A DNA stretch of 64,000 bases from Sulfurivermis fontis. GTDB taxonomy: Bacteria > Pseudomonadota > Gammaproteobacteria > Thiohalomonadales > Thiohalomonadaceae. Positions 15,644 through 27,088 of the stretch are shown one piece after another. Made by a program: the position numbers and the translations under genes. The notes under the pieces are model-generated. The model ran no database searches. It saw only the letters and a program-made list of their open reading frames with translations, and had not been told where the DNA came from. The stretch's first letter is position 1. Each line of letters begins with the position of its first letter. Location of the stretch: NCBI RefSeq assembly GCF_004001245.1, contig NZ_AP018724.1, forward strand, positions 1,604,501-1,668,500. Reading direction: 5' to 3'.

Positions 15644-15666
15644 GCTTTGAGTCCACAGCTCAAAGC
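15644..15666. promoter_or_regulatory. Operator-like inverted repeat between divergent genes
   Basis: GCTTTGAG (15644-15651), seven bases, then CTCAAAGC (15659-15666) make a perfect 8-bp inverted repeat. An outer pair, ACTTGC/GCAAGT (15631-15636 and 15665-15670), extends the symmetry. It lies 27 bases from one start codon and 49 from the other, where a dimeric repressor could control both genes. Confidence 0.5.
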
Positions 15667-15714
15667 AAGTAATATTCCGCCTTCCGTTCCGACTGTTCGT
15701 CAGGGTCAACAACT

Positions 15715-16179
15715 ATGAAACGTTATTCCGATCTGGTCGCTGAATGCCTGTCCGAGGTCAATGAACTGTTCCCCTGGGATTTGGAGGAAAAGCTCAAGGA
15801 GACACCGGACCTGTTGCTCATCGATGTGCGCGAGCCCTATGAATTTGCAGCGCTCCACATCGAAGGCGCCCTCAACGTGCCACGCGGCGTGCTGGAGTCG
15901 GCCTGCGACTGGGACTACGATGAAACCGTGCCGGAACTGGCTGGCGGACGCGAGCGCGAAATCGTCGTCATCTGCCGCTCGGGACACCGCAGCGTCCTTG
16001 CCGCCCACACCATGCAGCGCATGGGCTTCAAGCGCGTCTATTCGCTCAAGACCGGCATGCGCGGCTGGTTCGAATTCGAGCAACCCATGGTCGACGCCGC
16101 CAACAATCCGGTCGACGAGGATTTTGCCGAAGACTACTTCACCACCAAGCTGCGCCCGGAACAGCGCAAACCGGCCTAA
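15715..16179 (+). CDS. Rhodanese-domain sulfurtransferase
   Basis: Single-domain rhodanese of 154 residues. The motif LLIDVREPYEFAALHIEGALNVPRG is followed by the active-site loop VVICRSGHRS, whose cysteine (about residue 86) carries the persulfide. A C-terminal extension of about 35 residues (FEFEQPMVDAANNPVDEDF onward) goes beyond the usual GlpE size. It probably handles sulfane sulfur in the cytoplasm, which fits the sqr and cysG genes in the window. The SD is weak. Confidence 0.88.
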   Translation: MKRYSDLVAECLSEVNELFPWDLEEKLKETPDLLLIDVREPYEFAALHIEGALNVPRGVLESACDWDYDETVPELAGGREREIVVICRSGHRSVLAAHTMQRMGFKRVYSLKTGMRGWFEFEQPMVDAANNPVDEDFAEDYFTTKLRPEQRKPA

Positions 16180-16241
16180 AATCAGTCGCGAGTTGCGAAC
16201 GGCTGGTCTGTGCCCAATATGCAACTCGCAAACTGAAACGG

Positions 16242-17642
16242 TTATTTATCCCCGTAATACGCCTGCGGCTCGAACCAGCTGAACTGCTTGTGCAACTGCA
16301 CCACCTCGCCGACCACGATCAGGGTCGGTGCCTTGATTTCCTGGTTTTCGATCACCTTGAGCATGGTACCCAGGGTACCGATGAATTCCTTCTGCCGCGG
16401 CGTCGTCGCCTGCTGCACCAGGGCCATCGGCGTGTCGGACGAGCGGCCGTGCTTGATCAGATTGTCACAGATCACCGGCAGGCCCTTCAGGCCCATGTAG
16501 AACACTACGGTCTGGTTGGGCTGCGCCAGCGCCGACCAGTTGAGGTTCATGCTGCCGTCCTTGAGATGGCCGGTGACGAAGGTGACCGACTGCGAATAGT
16601 CGCGGTGGGTCAGCGGGATGCCGGCGTAGGACGACATGCCGATGGCCGCGGTGATGCCGGGCACCACCTGGAAGTTCACGCCCTCTGCGGCCAGGGTTTC
16701 GATCTCCTCGCCGCCGCGGCCGAAGATGAAGGGGTCGCCTCCCTTGAGACGGCAGACGCGCTTGCCTTCCTTCGCCAGCTTTACCAGCAGCATGTTGATC
16801 TGTTCCTGCGGCAGCGCGTGATTGTCGCGTTCCTTGCCGACGTAGATGCGCTCGGCATCGCGGCGGCACAGATCCAGCACCTGTTTGGACACCAGGCGGT
16901 CGTGCACGATGACATCGGCCTGCTGCATCAGGCGCAGGGCGCGGAAGGTCAGCAGATCCGGGTCGCCGGGACCGCCACCTACCAAGTACACCTCGCCTAC
17001 CTTCTCATCCTTGCCGGCAGCCACCGCGGCCTCCAGCGCGGCCTGGGCCTGTTCATCCTTGCCGGCGAACACCAGCTCGGCAATCTCGCCCTGCAGGACG
17101 TTTTCCCAGAAATTGCGCCGTGCGTTGGTATCCTTGAAGCGGGCCTTGACCTTGTCGCGGAAACGTTCCACCAGTTGTGCCAGACGGCCGTAGGCGGCCG
17201 GGATGGCCGACTCCAGACGGGCGCGCAGCAGGCGCGCCAGCACCGGCGAGGCGCCGCCGGTGGACACCGCGATCTGCACCGGCGAACGGTCGATGATCGA
17301 GGGCATCACGAAGCTGCACAGGGCCGGGTTGTCCACCACGTTCACCGGAATGTGCCGCGCCTGCGCCAACTCGGAGACCAGGGCGTTGACCGCCTCGTCG
17401 TCGGTGGCTGCCACTACCAGCGCAACCCCTTCCAGGTCGGCAGGCTCGAAGGCCGCGCGGCGGCTGGTAATGGCGCCGCTGTCCACTTGTGCCTGCAACG
17501 CAGGAACCAGCACCGGGCTGACCACGTGTACCGCAGCACCGGCCTCCAGCAGCAGTCCGACCTTGCGCACCGCCACCTCGCCGCCCCCCACCACCAGGGC
17601 GCGGCGGTCCCGCACGTTCATGAAAATTGGCAATAAATCCAT
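16242..17642 (-). CDS. cysG: Siroheme synthase (multifunctional)
   Basis: Converts uroporphyrinogen III to siroheme, the cofactor of sulfite and nitrite reductases. The N-terminal Met8-like NAD-dependent dehydrogenase/ferrochelatase half (about 1-205) shows [21 protein letters not shown]. The C-terminal SAM uroporphyrinogen III methyltransferase half (about 215-466) shows [38 protein letters not shown] and VVPGITAA. The length of 466 is normal for the family. It is a single gene here; siroheme would also serve dissimilatory sulfite reductase if present elsewhere. Confidence 0.96.
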   Translation of the reverse strand: MDLLPIFMNVRDRRALVVGGGEVAVRKVGLLLEAGAAVHVVSPVLVPALQAQVDSGAITSRRAAFEPADLEGVALVVAATDDEAVNALVSELAQARHIPVNVVDNPALCSFVMPSIIDRSPVQIAVSTGGASPVLARLLRARLESAIPAAYGRLAQLVERFRDKVKARFKDTNARRNFWENVLQGEIAELVFAGKDEQAQAALEAAVAAGKDEKVGEVYLVGGGPGDPDLLTFRALRLMQQADVIVHDRLVSKQVLDLCRRDAERIYVGKERDNHALPQEQINMLLVKLAKEGKRVCRLKGGDPFIFGRGGEEIETLAAEGVNFQVVPGITAAIGMSSYAGIPLTHRDYSQSVTFVTGHLKDGSMNLNWSALAQPNQTVVFYMGLKGLPVICDNLIKHGRSSDTPMALVQQATTPRQKEFIGTLGTMLKVIENQEIKAPTLIVVGEVVQLHKQFSWFEPQAYYGDK

Positions 17643-17769
17643 CGGCTTACTACTCGTTATATCGCCCTGGCGGGCAAAAGGCTGGTTAGTTTACCGCGAA
17701 GCACGGGCATAACCTAGCCCGATGTGGGGCCGCAATACCGTAAGACAATGCGGCCTCCGGAAACGCAAA

Positions 17770-17787
17770 GGGGCGCCGCAGCGCCCC
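17770..17787 (-). terminator. Hairpin terminator after the two small secreted-protein genes
   Basis: On the minus strand GGGGCGC and GCGCCCC form a 7-bp stem with a short loop, followed by TTTGCGTTT. It is 26 bases past the stop codon of the 84-residue protein gene. A second hairpin with GGCCGCA/TGCGGCC arms lies just beyond. Confidence 0.6.
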
Positions 17788-17812
17788 CTGGGGAACCCGC
17801 CACCCCCGGCGC

Positions 17813-18067
17813 CTAGTGGGAAAAATCCTTCTTCGCCTTGGCGGCACTGGCCTTGGCGTCCTCCTTGATGGCCGTGCCGACATCCTGAAAGGCGCGTCCG
17901 GTATCCTTCAGACCCTGCTTGAAACCCTGCCAGGTTTCCTTCGCACCGTCCTTGATCTGTTGCGTCACCGGCTTGTCGGCAGCCTGATCGGCAGCGGCCT
18001 CTTCGGCCAGCACCACGCCCCCATTCAGCAGCAACAGCAGCAGCAACCAGGTACGCATGAGGTTCAT
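17813..18067 (-). CDS. Small secreted lysine/alanine-rich helical protein
   Basis: Not a recognised family. It has 84 residues from the ATG at 18067, which overlaps the stop codon of the upstream gene in ATGA, favouring this start by coupling. An N-terminal signal segment MRTWLLLLLLLNGGVVLA is followed by a charged stretch with repeating blocks (IKDGAKETWQGFKQGLKDTGRAF, VGTAIKEDAKASAAKAKKD), typical of amphipathic helices. The mature part resembles its neighbour (GFKSGMKDG against GFKQGLKDT), so the pair probably arose by duplication. A periplasmic or outer-membrane-associated stress role is inference. Confidence 0.65.
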   Translation of the reverse strand: MNLMRTWLLLLLLLNGGVVLAEEAAADQAADKPVTQQIKDGAKETWQGFKQGLKDTGRAFQDVGTAIKEDAKASAAKAKKDFSH

Positions 18068-18363
18068 TTCCAGAAGTCGTGCCAGCCCTGCTTGAAGCTG
18101 GCCCAACCGTCCTTCATCCCGCTCTTGAAGCCGGCCCAGAACCCCTGGGATTCGCCTTTGACCGCCCTGGCGCCCTCCTTGACTTCCTTTTTTACCTCTT
18201 TCGCCCCGGCCTTGATGTCGTCCTTGAGCTCCTTGGCGCCTTCCTTCATGCCCTCTTTCACATCGCGCGCGCCGGATTTGACGTCATCCCAGAACCCCGC
18301 GTGCGAAGGCTGCGCGAACGCCAGCAGCAGCACAGCCAAACCGATCCAGTGTTTCATCTTCAT
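18064..18363 (-). CDS. Small secreted protein with 11-residue amphipathic repeats
   Basis: Not a recognised family. It has 99 residues. A signal peptide ends near PSHA-GFWDD. The mature part repeats the pattern (V)K(E/D)GxKExxKE several times: ARDVKEGMKEGAKELKDDIKAGAKEVKKEVKEGARAV, given here only as its first half ARDVKEGMKEGAKELKDD. This is like LEA/apolipoprotein-type helices. Aromatic-rich ends (GFWAGFKSGMKDGWASF, WHDFWK) could touch membranes. The ATG at 18363 follows AGGAG. It precedes and overlaps the 84-residue relative, and follows serS by 17 bases on the same strand. Confidence 0.65.
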   Translation of the reverse strand: MKMKHWIGLAVLLLAFAQPSHAGFWDDVKSGARDVKEGMKEGAKELKDDIKAGAKEVKKEVKEGARAVKGESQGFWAGFKSGMKDGWASFKQGWHDFWK

Positions 18364-18380
18364 TGCCTGCAACTCCTGCC

Positions 18381-19673
<1,293 letters not shown>

Positions 19674-19801
19674 CTATTTTTTACATTCAACAAAATCAGT
19701 ACGCGTATAAACGCAAAGGGATGCACATCAACCCCATCAATTTGCGTTCATTTGCGGACCCGTTTTTCCCGGTATTCGCAGGGTGCGCGCCCAGCCTTGG
19801 T

Positions 19802-20107
19802 TCAATCGTTCACCCGGGCCGTCCAGCTCAGCATGTGTCCCGGCTTGATATCGTTCTTCAGGTGCTCGAGGATCGCCGCCACCTTGTCCGGCGTATCGAA
19901 AAACTCGACGATGAGCGGCAGGTCCAGCGACAGGTCCACCAGCTTGGCGGTGTGGATCTTGCCGGAAGCCCCGAAGCCGGCGATGCCACGGAACACGGTG
20001 ACGCCGCGCACGTGCTCCCAGTCGTGCAGGCGCTTGAGCAGGTGATCCGCCTGGCCCTGCCCTTCGCTCAGGTAGATGCGCACCACGGTGACCTCGGTTC
20101 CGTTCAT
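19802..20107 (-). CDS. DUF190 family protein linked to crcB
   Basis: A 101-residue alpha/beta protein of the DUF190 family: VRIYLSEGQGQADHLLKRL, HVRGVTVFRGIAGFG and LPLIVEFFDTPDKVA. It is predicted to be a PII-like ferredoxin-fold domain, so a nucleotide- or ion-responsive regulator is a fair guess. Its ATG overlaps the crcB stop codon in ATGA and GGGGAGG precedes it, so the two are translated together and probably act together in fluoride export. That partnership is inference from linkage. Confidence 0.85.
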   Translation of the reverse strand: MNGTEVTVVRIYLSEGQGQADHLLKRLHDWEHVRGVTVFRGIAGFGASGKIHTAKLVDLSLDLPLIVEFFDTPDKVAAILEHLKNDIKPGHMLSWTARVND

Positions 20108-20478
20108 AGCTGCCTCCCCAGCACCATCCCGCCCCAGGCCGCGGCTACGCACAGCACGACACTGAGCAACATGTTCATCACGGCCCGCAACAGCTGGCCG
20201 TCCTCGATCAGATTGAGCGTTTCCAGCGAAAAGGTGGAGAAGGTGGTGAAGGCGCCGAGAAAGCCCACCAGCAGCAGGGCGCGCCACTCCGGCGCGGCGC
20301 TCATCCGTTCCACCAGCAGCACGTACAGAAACCCCATCAGCAGAGAGCCGGTCACGTTCACCGCCAGGGTGCCCCAGGGAAAGCCGCGCCCGAGCAGGCC
20401 GTACACCCAACCCGCCACCCAGAAGCGCAGCAGGGCCCCGACGGCACCGCCACCTGCAATGGCCAATATCTGTGTCAT
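20104..20478 (-). CDS. crcB: Fluoride exporter CrcB/Fluc
   Basis: Small inner-membrane fluoride channel that works as an antiparallel dimer. The 124-residue protein has four hydrophobic segments and the family motifs GGAVGALLRFW, WGTLAVNVTGSLLMGF and GFLGAFTTFSTFSLE, the last with the phenylalanine/threonine pore residues. The ATG at 20478 follows GAGGG at 6 bases; the longer form would need TTG. It sits 15 bases after rarA. I saw no fluoride riboswitch in that gap. Confidence 0.95.
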   Translation of the reverse strand: MTQILAIAGGGAVGALLRFWVAGWVYGLLGRGFPWGTLAVNVTGSLLMGFLYVLLVERMSAAPEWRALLLVGFLGAFTTFSTFSLETLNLIEDGQLLRAVMNMLLSVVLCVAAAWGGMVLGRQL

Positions 20479-20493
20479 CGCTACCCTCAACCG

Positions 20494-21816
20494 CTATTTC
20501 TTCTTCTGCCGCGCCGCGCGATCCAGCTCGCGCAGATGGGCCAGCTTCTCGCCGATCTTGATCTCCAGGCCACGCGGTACCGGCTGGTAGTAGCGGCGCT
20601 CCGGCATCTCCTCGGGGAAGTAGCTCTCCCCCGCCGCGTAGGCCTCCGGCTCGTCGTGGGCGTAGCGATAGTCCTTGCCATAGCCCAGCTCCTTCATCAG
20701 CTTGGTCGGCGCATTGCGCAGATGGATCGGCACCTCGTAGGAGCCGTGCTGCTTCACGTCGGCCATGGCCGCATTGTACGCCATGTAGGCCGCATTGCTC
20801 TTGGGCGCACAGGCCATGTACACCACGGCCTGGGCGATGGCCAGCTCCCCCTCCGGGCTGCCGAGACGCTCCTGCACGTCCCAGGCATTCAGGGCCAGTT
20901 GCAGGGCGCGCGGGTCGGCGTTGCCGATATCCTCGGTGGCCATGCGCACCACGCGGCGCGCAATGTAGAGCGGATCGCAGCCGCCGTCCAGCATGCGCGC
21001 CAGCCAGTACAGAGAGGCGTCCGGCGACGAGCCGCGCACCGATTTATGCAACGCGGAAATCTGGTCATAAAAGACTTCGCCGCCCTTGTCGAAACGGCGT
21101 CCGCCGCCGGCCAGCACCTCGTGCAGGGTTTCCTCCGACACCACCTCCCGACCGTCCACCTTCTCCGCCAGATCGGCGGCGATCTCCAGCAGGTTGAGGG
21201 CACGGCGGGCGTCGCCGTCGGCGGCCTCGGCGATACGCGCCAGCAGTTCGGGCGCGATGGACAGCGGACGGTCGCCCAGCCCACGCTCGGCATCGTGCAG
21301 GGCCCGCTCCAGCACGGCGAGGATGTCCTCCACCGTCAGGCTCTTCAGCACATAGACGCGGGCCCGCGACAGCAGCGCGTTGTTCAGCTCGAAGGAGGGA
21401 TTCTCGGTGGTGGCGCCGATGAAGGTGACGGTGCCGTCCTCGACGTAGGGCAGGAAGGCATCCTGCTGCGACTTGTTGAAGCGGTGCACCTCGTCGACGA
21501 ACAGCACCGTGCCGCGGTTGTAGGCGGCGCGCACCTGCTGCGCCTGGGTGATGGCCTCGCGGATATCCTTGACACCGGACAGCACCGCGGACAGGGCGAT
21601 GAACTGGGCGTTGGCACGGCCGGCGATCATCCGCGCCAGGGTGGTCTTGCCGGTACCCGGCGGCCCCCAGAACACCATGGAGTGCAGGTTGCCCGACTCG
21701 ATGGCGAGGCGCAGCGGCTTGCCCGCACCGAGCAGGTGCGACTGACCGCAGTACTCCTCCAGCGTGGCCGGCCGCATGCGGTCGGCCAGCGGATGGAAGC
21801 GATCGCCGTCCTTCAT
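20494..21816 (-). CDS. rarA: Replication-associated recombination ATPase RarA
   Basis: AAA+ clamp-loader-like ATPase (MgsA/WRNIP1 family) acting at stalled replication forks. The 440-residue protein shows Walker [17 protein letters not shown], Walker [11 protein letters not shown], sensor [14 protein letters not shown] and the C-terminal tetramerisation part with [16 protein letters not shown]. Its start overlaps the lolA stop codon (ATGA). This ftsK-lolA-rarA order is conserved in gammaproteobacteria. Confidence 0.96.
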   Translation of the reverse strand: MKDGDRFHPLADRMRPATLEEYCGQSHLLGAGKPLRLAIESGNLHSMVFWGPPGTGKTTLARMIAGRANAQFIALSAVLSGVKDIREAITQAQQVRAAYNRGTVLFVDEVHRFNKSQQDAFLPYVEDGTVTFIGATTENPSFELNNALLSRARVYVLKSLTVEDILAVLERALHDAERGLGDRPLSIAPELLARIAEAADGDARRALNLLEIAADLAEKVDGREVVSEETLHEVLAGGGRRFDKGGEVFYDQISALHKSVRGSSPDASLYWLARMLDGGCDPLYIARRVVRMATEDIGNADPRALQLALNAWDVQERLGSPEGELAIAQAVVYMACAPKSNAAYMAYNAAMADVKQHGSYEVPIHLRNAPTKLMKELGYGKDYRYAHDEPEAYAAGESYFPEEMPERRYYQPVPRGLEIKIGEKLAHLRELDRAARQKKK

Positions 21817-22451
21817 TCCCCCACCACGTCGACGCCCGGCGGCGGCGTGAAGCGGAAGGCGCCCGCCTCGACGCGGGGATTGCGGCTCACGGTATGGAAG
21901 AACAGCCGCGTCATCTGGCCGAAGTTGTCCACCATCTCCATGGCGCGAATCACCTCGCCCTCCAGGGCCAGGCGGATGTAGGCGAAGGTGGCCTCCTTCT
22001 CGCGCGGCTTGAGGTCGATCCAGGTATAGCCTTCGTGATCGCCCAGCTCTTCCAGGGTAAAGCTGCGCTCCAGCGGCTCACTGCCCGTCAGCAGCATCGC
22101 CGGAGTGCTGCCCAGCGCCTCGGCCTGCGGCCGCACGGTAACCTGCTCCAGGTCTTTGTCGTACATCCACACCTTCGTGCCGTCGGCGACATAGAGCTGA
22201 CTGTACGGCTTGGAGTAATCGAGGCGGAAACGGCCGGGGCGCGACAGCAGCAGCACCCCCTCGCTCTCCTCCTTGACGCGCTGTTCGGCGTCCACCAGGG
22301 TCTGCACGAACTCGGCGCGCATGGTCTTCAGACCCTTGAAAAAGGTATCCAACCGCGCCTTGCCGTCGGTGGCCTGGGCGATGGACGCCAGCAGCGGGGA
22401 CAGCAGAACCGACAACAGGACGGTCCGACAAATCGGGATAATGTTCTTCAT
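21813..22451 (-). CDS. lolA: Outer-membrane lipoprotein carrier LolA
   Basis: Periplasmic chaperone that ferries lipoproteins from LolCDE to LolB. The 212-residue protein has a signal peptide ending near IAQA-TDG, then the LolA fold with [39 protein letters not shown], cited here only by its core GRFRLDY, and [17 protein letters not shown]. The ATG at 22451 is preferred to an upstream TTG. It sits 30 bases after ftsK and overlaps rarA by 4 bases. Confidence 0.93.
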   Translation of the reverse strand: MKNIIPICRTVLLSVLLSPLLASIAQATDGKARLDTFFKGLKTMRAEFVQTLVDAEQRVKEESEGVLLLSRPGRFRLDYSKPYSQLYVADGTKVWMYDKDLEQVTVRPQAEALGSTPAMLLTGSEPLERSFTLEELGDHEGYTWIDLKPREKEATFAYIRLALEGEVIRAMEMVDNFGQMTRLFFHTVSRNPRVEAGAFRFTPPPGVDVVGE

Positions 22452-22481
22452 CACATTACTCAAAAGAATAGAAACGCGGGT

Positions 22482-24803
22482 TCATTCCGGCGGCGGCGGC
22501 GCCAGCACCTCGCGCGCACCGTTGGATTGCAGCGGGCCGACCACGCCGGCCGCCTCCATCATCTCCACCATGCGCGCGGCGCGGTTGTAGCCGATCTTGA
22601 GGCGGCGCTGGATGCCGGACACCGACGCGCGGCGACTTTCCAGCACGATCTGCACCGCCTCGTCGTACAGTGGATCGGACTCGGAACCCTCGCCACCGCC
22701 CTCGCCGGCGAAACCGCCTTCGCTGCTGTCGCCGCCGCCCTTGAGGATGTCCTCCACATATTCGGGGCGGCCGCGCTGCTTGAGATCGTCCACCACGCGG
22801 TGCACCTCCTGATCGGAGACGAAGGCACCGTGAATACGCGTCGGCACACCATGGCCCGGCGGCAGATACAGCATATCGCCGTTGCCGAGCAGGCTCTCGG
22901 CACCCTGCTGATCGAGGATGGTGCGGGAGTCGATGCGCGAGGACACCTGGAAGGCGATGCGGGTCGGGATGTTGGCCTTGATGAGGCCGGTGATCACGTC
23001 CACCGACGGCCGCTGCGTGGCGAGAATCAGGTGGATGCCCGCGGCGCGCGCCTTCTGCGCCAGGCGGGCGATGAGCTCCTCCACCTTCTTGCCCACCACC
23101 ATCATCATGTCGGCCAGCTCGTCCACGATGACCACGATATAGGGCAGCGTATCCAGCGCGGGGCGCTGCTCCTCCAGCTCCGGCGCGTCGGGCACCAGCG
23201 GCTTCCACAAGGGGTCCTTGATGGGCTGCTTGGCGGCGATGGCATCCTTGACCTTCTTGTTGTAGCCGCCGACGTTGCGCACACCCAGCGAAGCCATCAG
23301 CTTGAAGCGCCGCTCCATCTCCGCCACGCACCAGCGCAGCGCATTGGCGGCATCCTTCATGTCGGTGACCACCGGCGCTAGCAGGTGAGGGATGCCTTCG
23401 TAGATCGACAGCTCCAGCATCTTGGGGTCGATCATGATCAGGCGCACGTCACGCGGCGTGGCGTTGTACAGCAGACTCAGGATCATGGCGTTGATCGCCA
23501 CCGACTTGCCGGAACCGGTGGTACCGGCCACCAGCAGGTGCGGCATCTTGGCCAGGTCCGCCACCATGGGCACGCCGGCGATGTCCTTGCCCAGGGCCAG
23601 GGTCAGGTGCGAAGCGGCATTCTCGTAGGCCGGCGAGGTCAGCACCTCGGACAGGCGCACGATCTCCCGCGTCTCGTTGGGTACCTCCAGGCCGATGGTG
23701 GTCTTGCCCGGAATCACCTCCACCACGCGCACGGAGACGGACGACAGGGAGCGCGCCAGATCCTTGGACAGGTTGGAGATCTGGCTCACCTTGACGCCGG
23801 CGGCCGGCTGCAGCTCGAAACGGGTGATCACCGGGCCGGGATGCACCTCCACCACCTGGGCCTCGATGCCGAAATCCTGCAGCTTCATCTCCACCAGACG
23901 TGACACCGCCGCCAACGCCTCCGGCGAGATACGGTTGCCGCTCTGCTCGGCGACATCGAGCAGGGCCAGCGGCGGCAGACCGCCCTCGCCCGCCGCGGGC
24001 GCGAACAGCGGCACCTGCTTTTCCTTCTCCACCCGCTCCGACACCACCGGCGCCTGATTGATCATCGGCTCGATGCGCGGCGGCGGGCGCTTGGCCACCT
24101 TGGCCTTTTCCGTCTTTACCACCTGCTCGCGCTGTTGGCGCGCCTGACGGGCGGCGAGAAATTCATTGAGCTGCGGCAACAGCCGGCGCAGCCTGGCACC
24201 GAGGCGCAGGGTTCCCGCCCCCACCGCGTCCATCACCCACAGCCAGGACAGGCCGGTGAATACCGTCACGCCGGTCAGGAACAGGGCCAGTAGGAACAGG
24301 GTGGCACCGAGGAAACTGAACGAACCGACCAGACTGCGGCCCACCACATCGCCGAGGATGCCGCCGGCATTGAGCGGCAGGGCCACGTCGCTGTAATCGA
24401 AGTGCAGGAAGGCCAGACCGGCCCCGGCCATCACGGTGAGCACGAAGCCGGCGCCGCGCAGGACCAGTTCGGCATGATTCTGCGCGTTCTCCTCCTCGTT
24501 GCGGCCGCGGAACAGCAGCCAGCCGCTGTAGGCCACCATCACCGGGAACAGGTAGGCCATGTAGCCGAACAGATACAGGAAGATATCGGCAAACCAGGCG
24601 CCGGCACGACCGCCCAGGTTGGCCACCCCGGTACTGCGCCCCACGCTGGACCAGCCCGGGTCGGCCGGGTGATAGCTGTAGAGGGCGATGAGCAGATAGA
24701 TGGCGACGGCGCCGAACAGATACAGCGCCGCCTCGCGCAGGCCGCGGCGCAGCTGCTGTCCGAGGACAAGACGATTCGGTTTCTTACTGCTTGCCTGGGC
24801 CAA
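22482..24803 (-). CDS. ftsK: DNA translocase FtsK
   Basis: Septal DNA pump that aligns chromosome termini for XerCD dimer resolution. The 773-residue protein has four or five N-terminal membrane segments (about 20-180), a short linker, the alpha/beta motor with Walker [15 protein letters not shown] and Walker [16 protein letters not shown], and a C-terminal gamma winged helix ([27 protein letters not shown], core [16 protein letters not shown]) that reads KOPS sites. The linker is much shorter than in E. coli, giving a compact SpoIIIE-like length. Confidence 0.96.
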   Translation of the reverse strand: MAQASSKKPNRLVLGQQLRRGLREAALYLFGAVAIYLLIALYSYHPADPGWSSVGRSTGVANLGGRAGAWFADIFLYLFGYMAYLFPVMVAYSGWLLFRGRNEEENAQNHAELVLRGAGFVLTVMAGAGLAFLHFDYSDVALPLNAGGILGDVVGRSLVGSFSFLGATLFLLALFLTGVTVFTGLSWLWVMDAVGAGTLRLGARLRRLLPQLNEFLAARQARQQREQVVKTEKAKVAKRPPPRIEPMINQAPVVSERVEKEKQVPLFAPAAGEGGLPPLALLDVAEQSGNRISPEALAAVSRLVEMKLQDFGIEAQVVEVHPGPVITRFELQPAAGVKVSQISNLSKDLARSLSSVSVRVVEVIPGKTTIGLEVPNETREIVRLSEVLTSPAYENAASHLTLALGKDIAGVPMVADLAKMPHLLVAGTTGSGKSVAINAMILSLLYNATPRDVRLIMIDPKMLELSIYEGIPHLLAPVVTDMKDAANALRWCVAEMERRFKLMASLGVRNVGGYNKKVKDAIAAKQPIKDPLWKPLVPDAPELEEQRPALDTLPYIVVIVDELADMMMVVGKKVEELIARLAQKARAAGIHLILATQRPSVDVITGLIKANIPTRIAFQVSSRIDSRTILDQQGAESLLGNGDMLYLPPGHGVPTRIHGAFVSDQEVHRVVDDLKQRGRPEYVEDILKGGGDSSEGGFAGEGGGEGSESDPLYDEAVQIVLESRRASVSGIQRRLKIGYNRAARMVEMMEAAGVVGPLQSNGAREVLAPPPPE

Positions 24804-24847
24804 TGAAACTAACCTTTTACCGTAAGTGTTTTATGTAAGACTTTGTA

Positions 24848-24853
24848 ATTATA
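24848..24853 (-). promoter_or_regulatory. Candidate -10 box upstream of ftsK
   Basis: A perfect TATAAT on the minus strand lies 45 bases upstream of the ftsK start codon, in an A/T-rich 67-base gap after ald. No convincing -35 hexamer is seen at 16-18 bases, so it may depend on an activator. Confidence 0.45.
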
Positions 24854-24870
24854 TAGGTTAAGCGCTGCGA

Positions 24871-25932
24871 TTACAGCTGTTGCAGGGCCGGATGCACGAT
24901 CGCCCCGCCACGCACGTTCACCCCGCGCGCCAGGGCCGCCTGGGCCTCCCAGCCACCCTGGGCCAGGCGCTGCACATAGGGGATCAGGGCCGCCGACAGG
25001 GCCTGCGAGGCGGTGCGCGGCACCGAGCCGGGCATGTTGGTGACGCCGAAATGCACTACGTTCTCCCACACATAGGTGGGGGCGGCCCAGGTGGTCGGAC
25101 GCGTAGTCTCGATGCAGCCGCCCTGGTCCACCGAGATATCCACCACCACGCTGCCCGGCTGCATGGCGCGCACGGTGTCGGCACTGACCAGATGCGGGGC
25201 ACGCGCACCGGGGATCAGTACCGCCCCCACCAGCAGGTCCGCTGCCAGCACCGCCCGCTCGATGGCGTCGGCATAGGGATACAGCGCCGTCACGTTGTCC
25301 CCCAGGGCACGCATCATGGCCAGCTTGTCGCGGTTGCGGTCGAACACCGTCACCTGCGCCCCCAGTGCCGCCGCCACCCTCGCCGCGCTGCCGCCGGCAA
25401 CGCCCGCCCCCAGCACCACCACATGACCGCGCTCCGCCGCCGGCAGGCCGCCGAGCAAAAGTCCCTTGCCGCCCTGCGGTGCGGTGAGCAGCCAGGCCCC
25501 GGCCTGCGCGGCGATGCGCCCGGCGATGTCGCTCATCGGCGCCAGCAGCGGCAGGCGGCCGTCCGCCTCCTCGACGGTTTCGAAGCCCACGGCGGTGAGA
25601 CCGATGCGCAGCAGTTCCTGCGTCAGCGCCGGTTCGGCGGCGAGGTGCAGGTAACAGAACAGAAGATGATCGGCACGCAGCAGCGGCCACTCCTGCGGCT
25701 GCGGCTCCTTCACCTTCACCACCAGCTGCGCCCAGCCGTACAGCGCCGCCGCATCAGGCAAGACGCTGACGCCTGCCGCCTGATAATCGGCATCGGCGTA
25801 ACCGCTGAGGCGGCCGGCATCGTGCTGCACGGCCACTTCGTGACCCGCCCGCACCAATTCCGCCGCCGCCGCCGGGATCAGGCCGACGCGACCTTCCAGA
25901 GTCTTCACCTCACGGGGGATACCGATACGCAT
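24871..25932 (-). CDS. ald: Alanine dehydrogenase
   Basis: NAD-dependent interconversion of alanine with pyruvate and ammonia. The 353-residue protein starts MRIGIPREVKTLEGRVGL, the family N-terminus, and has VKVKEPQPQEW, SDIAGRIAAQAGAWLL, the nucleotide-binding turn VVLGAGVAGGSAARVAAALGA and VDISVDQGGCIETTRPT. It is slightly shorter than typical Ald (about 370). The ATG at 25932 follows AAGGA at 6 bases. It is divergent from trxB. Confidence 0.95.
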   Translation of the reverse strand: MRIGIPREVKTLEGRVGLIPAAAAELVRAGHEVAVQHDAGRLSGYADADYQAAGVSVLPDAAALYGWAQLVVKVKEPQPQEWPLLRADHLLFCYLHLAAEPALTQELLRIGLTAVGFETVEEADGRLPLLAPMSDIAGRIAAQAGAWLLTAPQGGKGLLLGGLPAAERGHVVVLGAGVAGGSAARVAAALGAQVTVFDRNRDKLAMMRALGDNVTALYPYADAIERAVLAADLLVGAVLIPGARAPHLVSADTVRAMQPGSVVVDISVDQGGCIETTRPTTWAAPTYVWENVVHFGVTNMPGSVPRTASQALSAALIPYVQRLAQGGWEAQAALARGVNVRGGAIVHPALQQL

Positions 25933-26000
25933 ACGCTGTCCTTTACCCTGCGGGAACCATTCCGTAACATGCCTGCATCGACGGCTTGAACTTTGTCTGA

Positions 26001-27032
<1,032 letters not shown>

Positions 27033-27051
27033 TTCCCCTTTCTTGCCGCAC

Positions 27052-27078
27052 CCCCCCGCGGGTATGTCCCGCGGGGGG
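27052..27078. terminator. GC-rich hairpin between convergent trxB and mltG
   Basis: CCCCCCGCGGG (27052-27062) and CCCGCGGGGGG (27068-27078) form an 11-bp stem with loop TATGT, 20 bases after the trxB stop codon. There is no long T tract on either side, so efficiency is uncertain, but its place suits a bidirectional terminator. Confidence 0.6.
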
Positions 27079-27088
27079 TTATGGGCCG

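Noticed and set aside
20479-20493. Fluoride riboswitch upstream of crcB
   Set aside because: Only 15 bases separate crcB from rarA, too few for the aptamer, and none is seen at the operon start.
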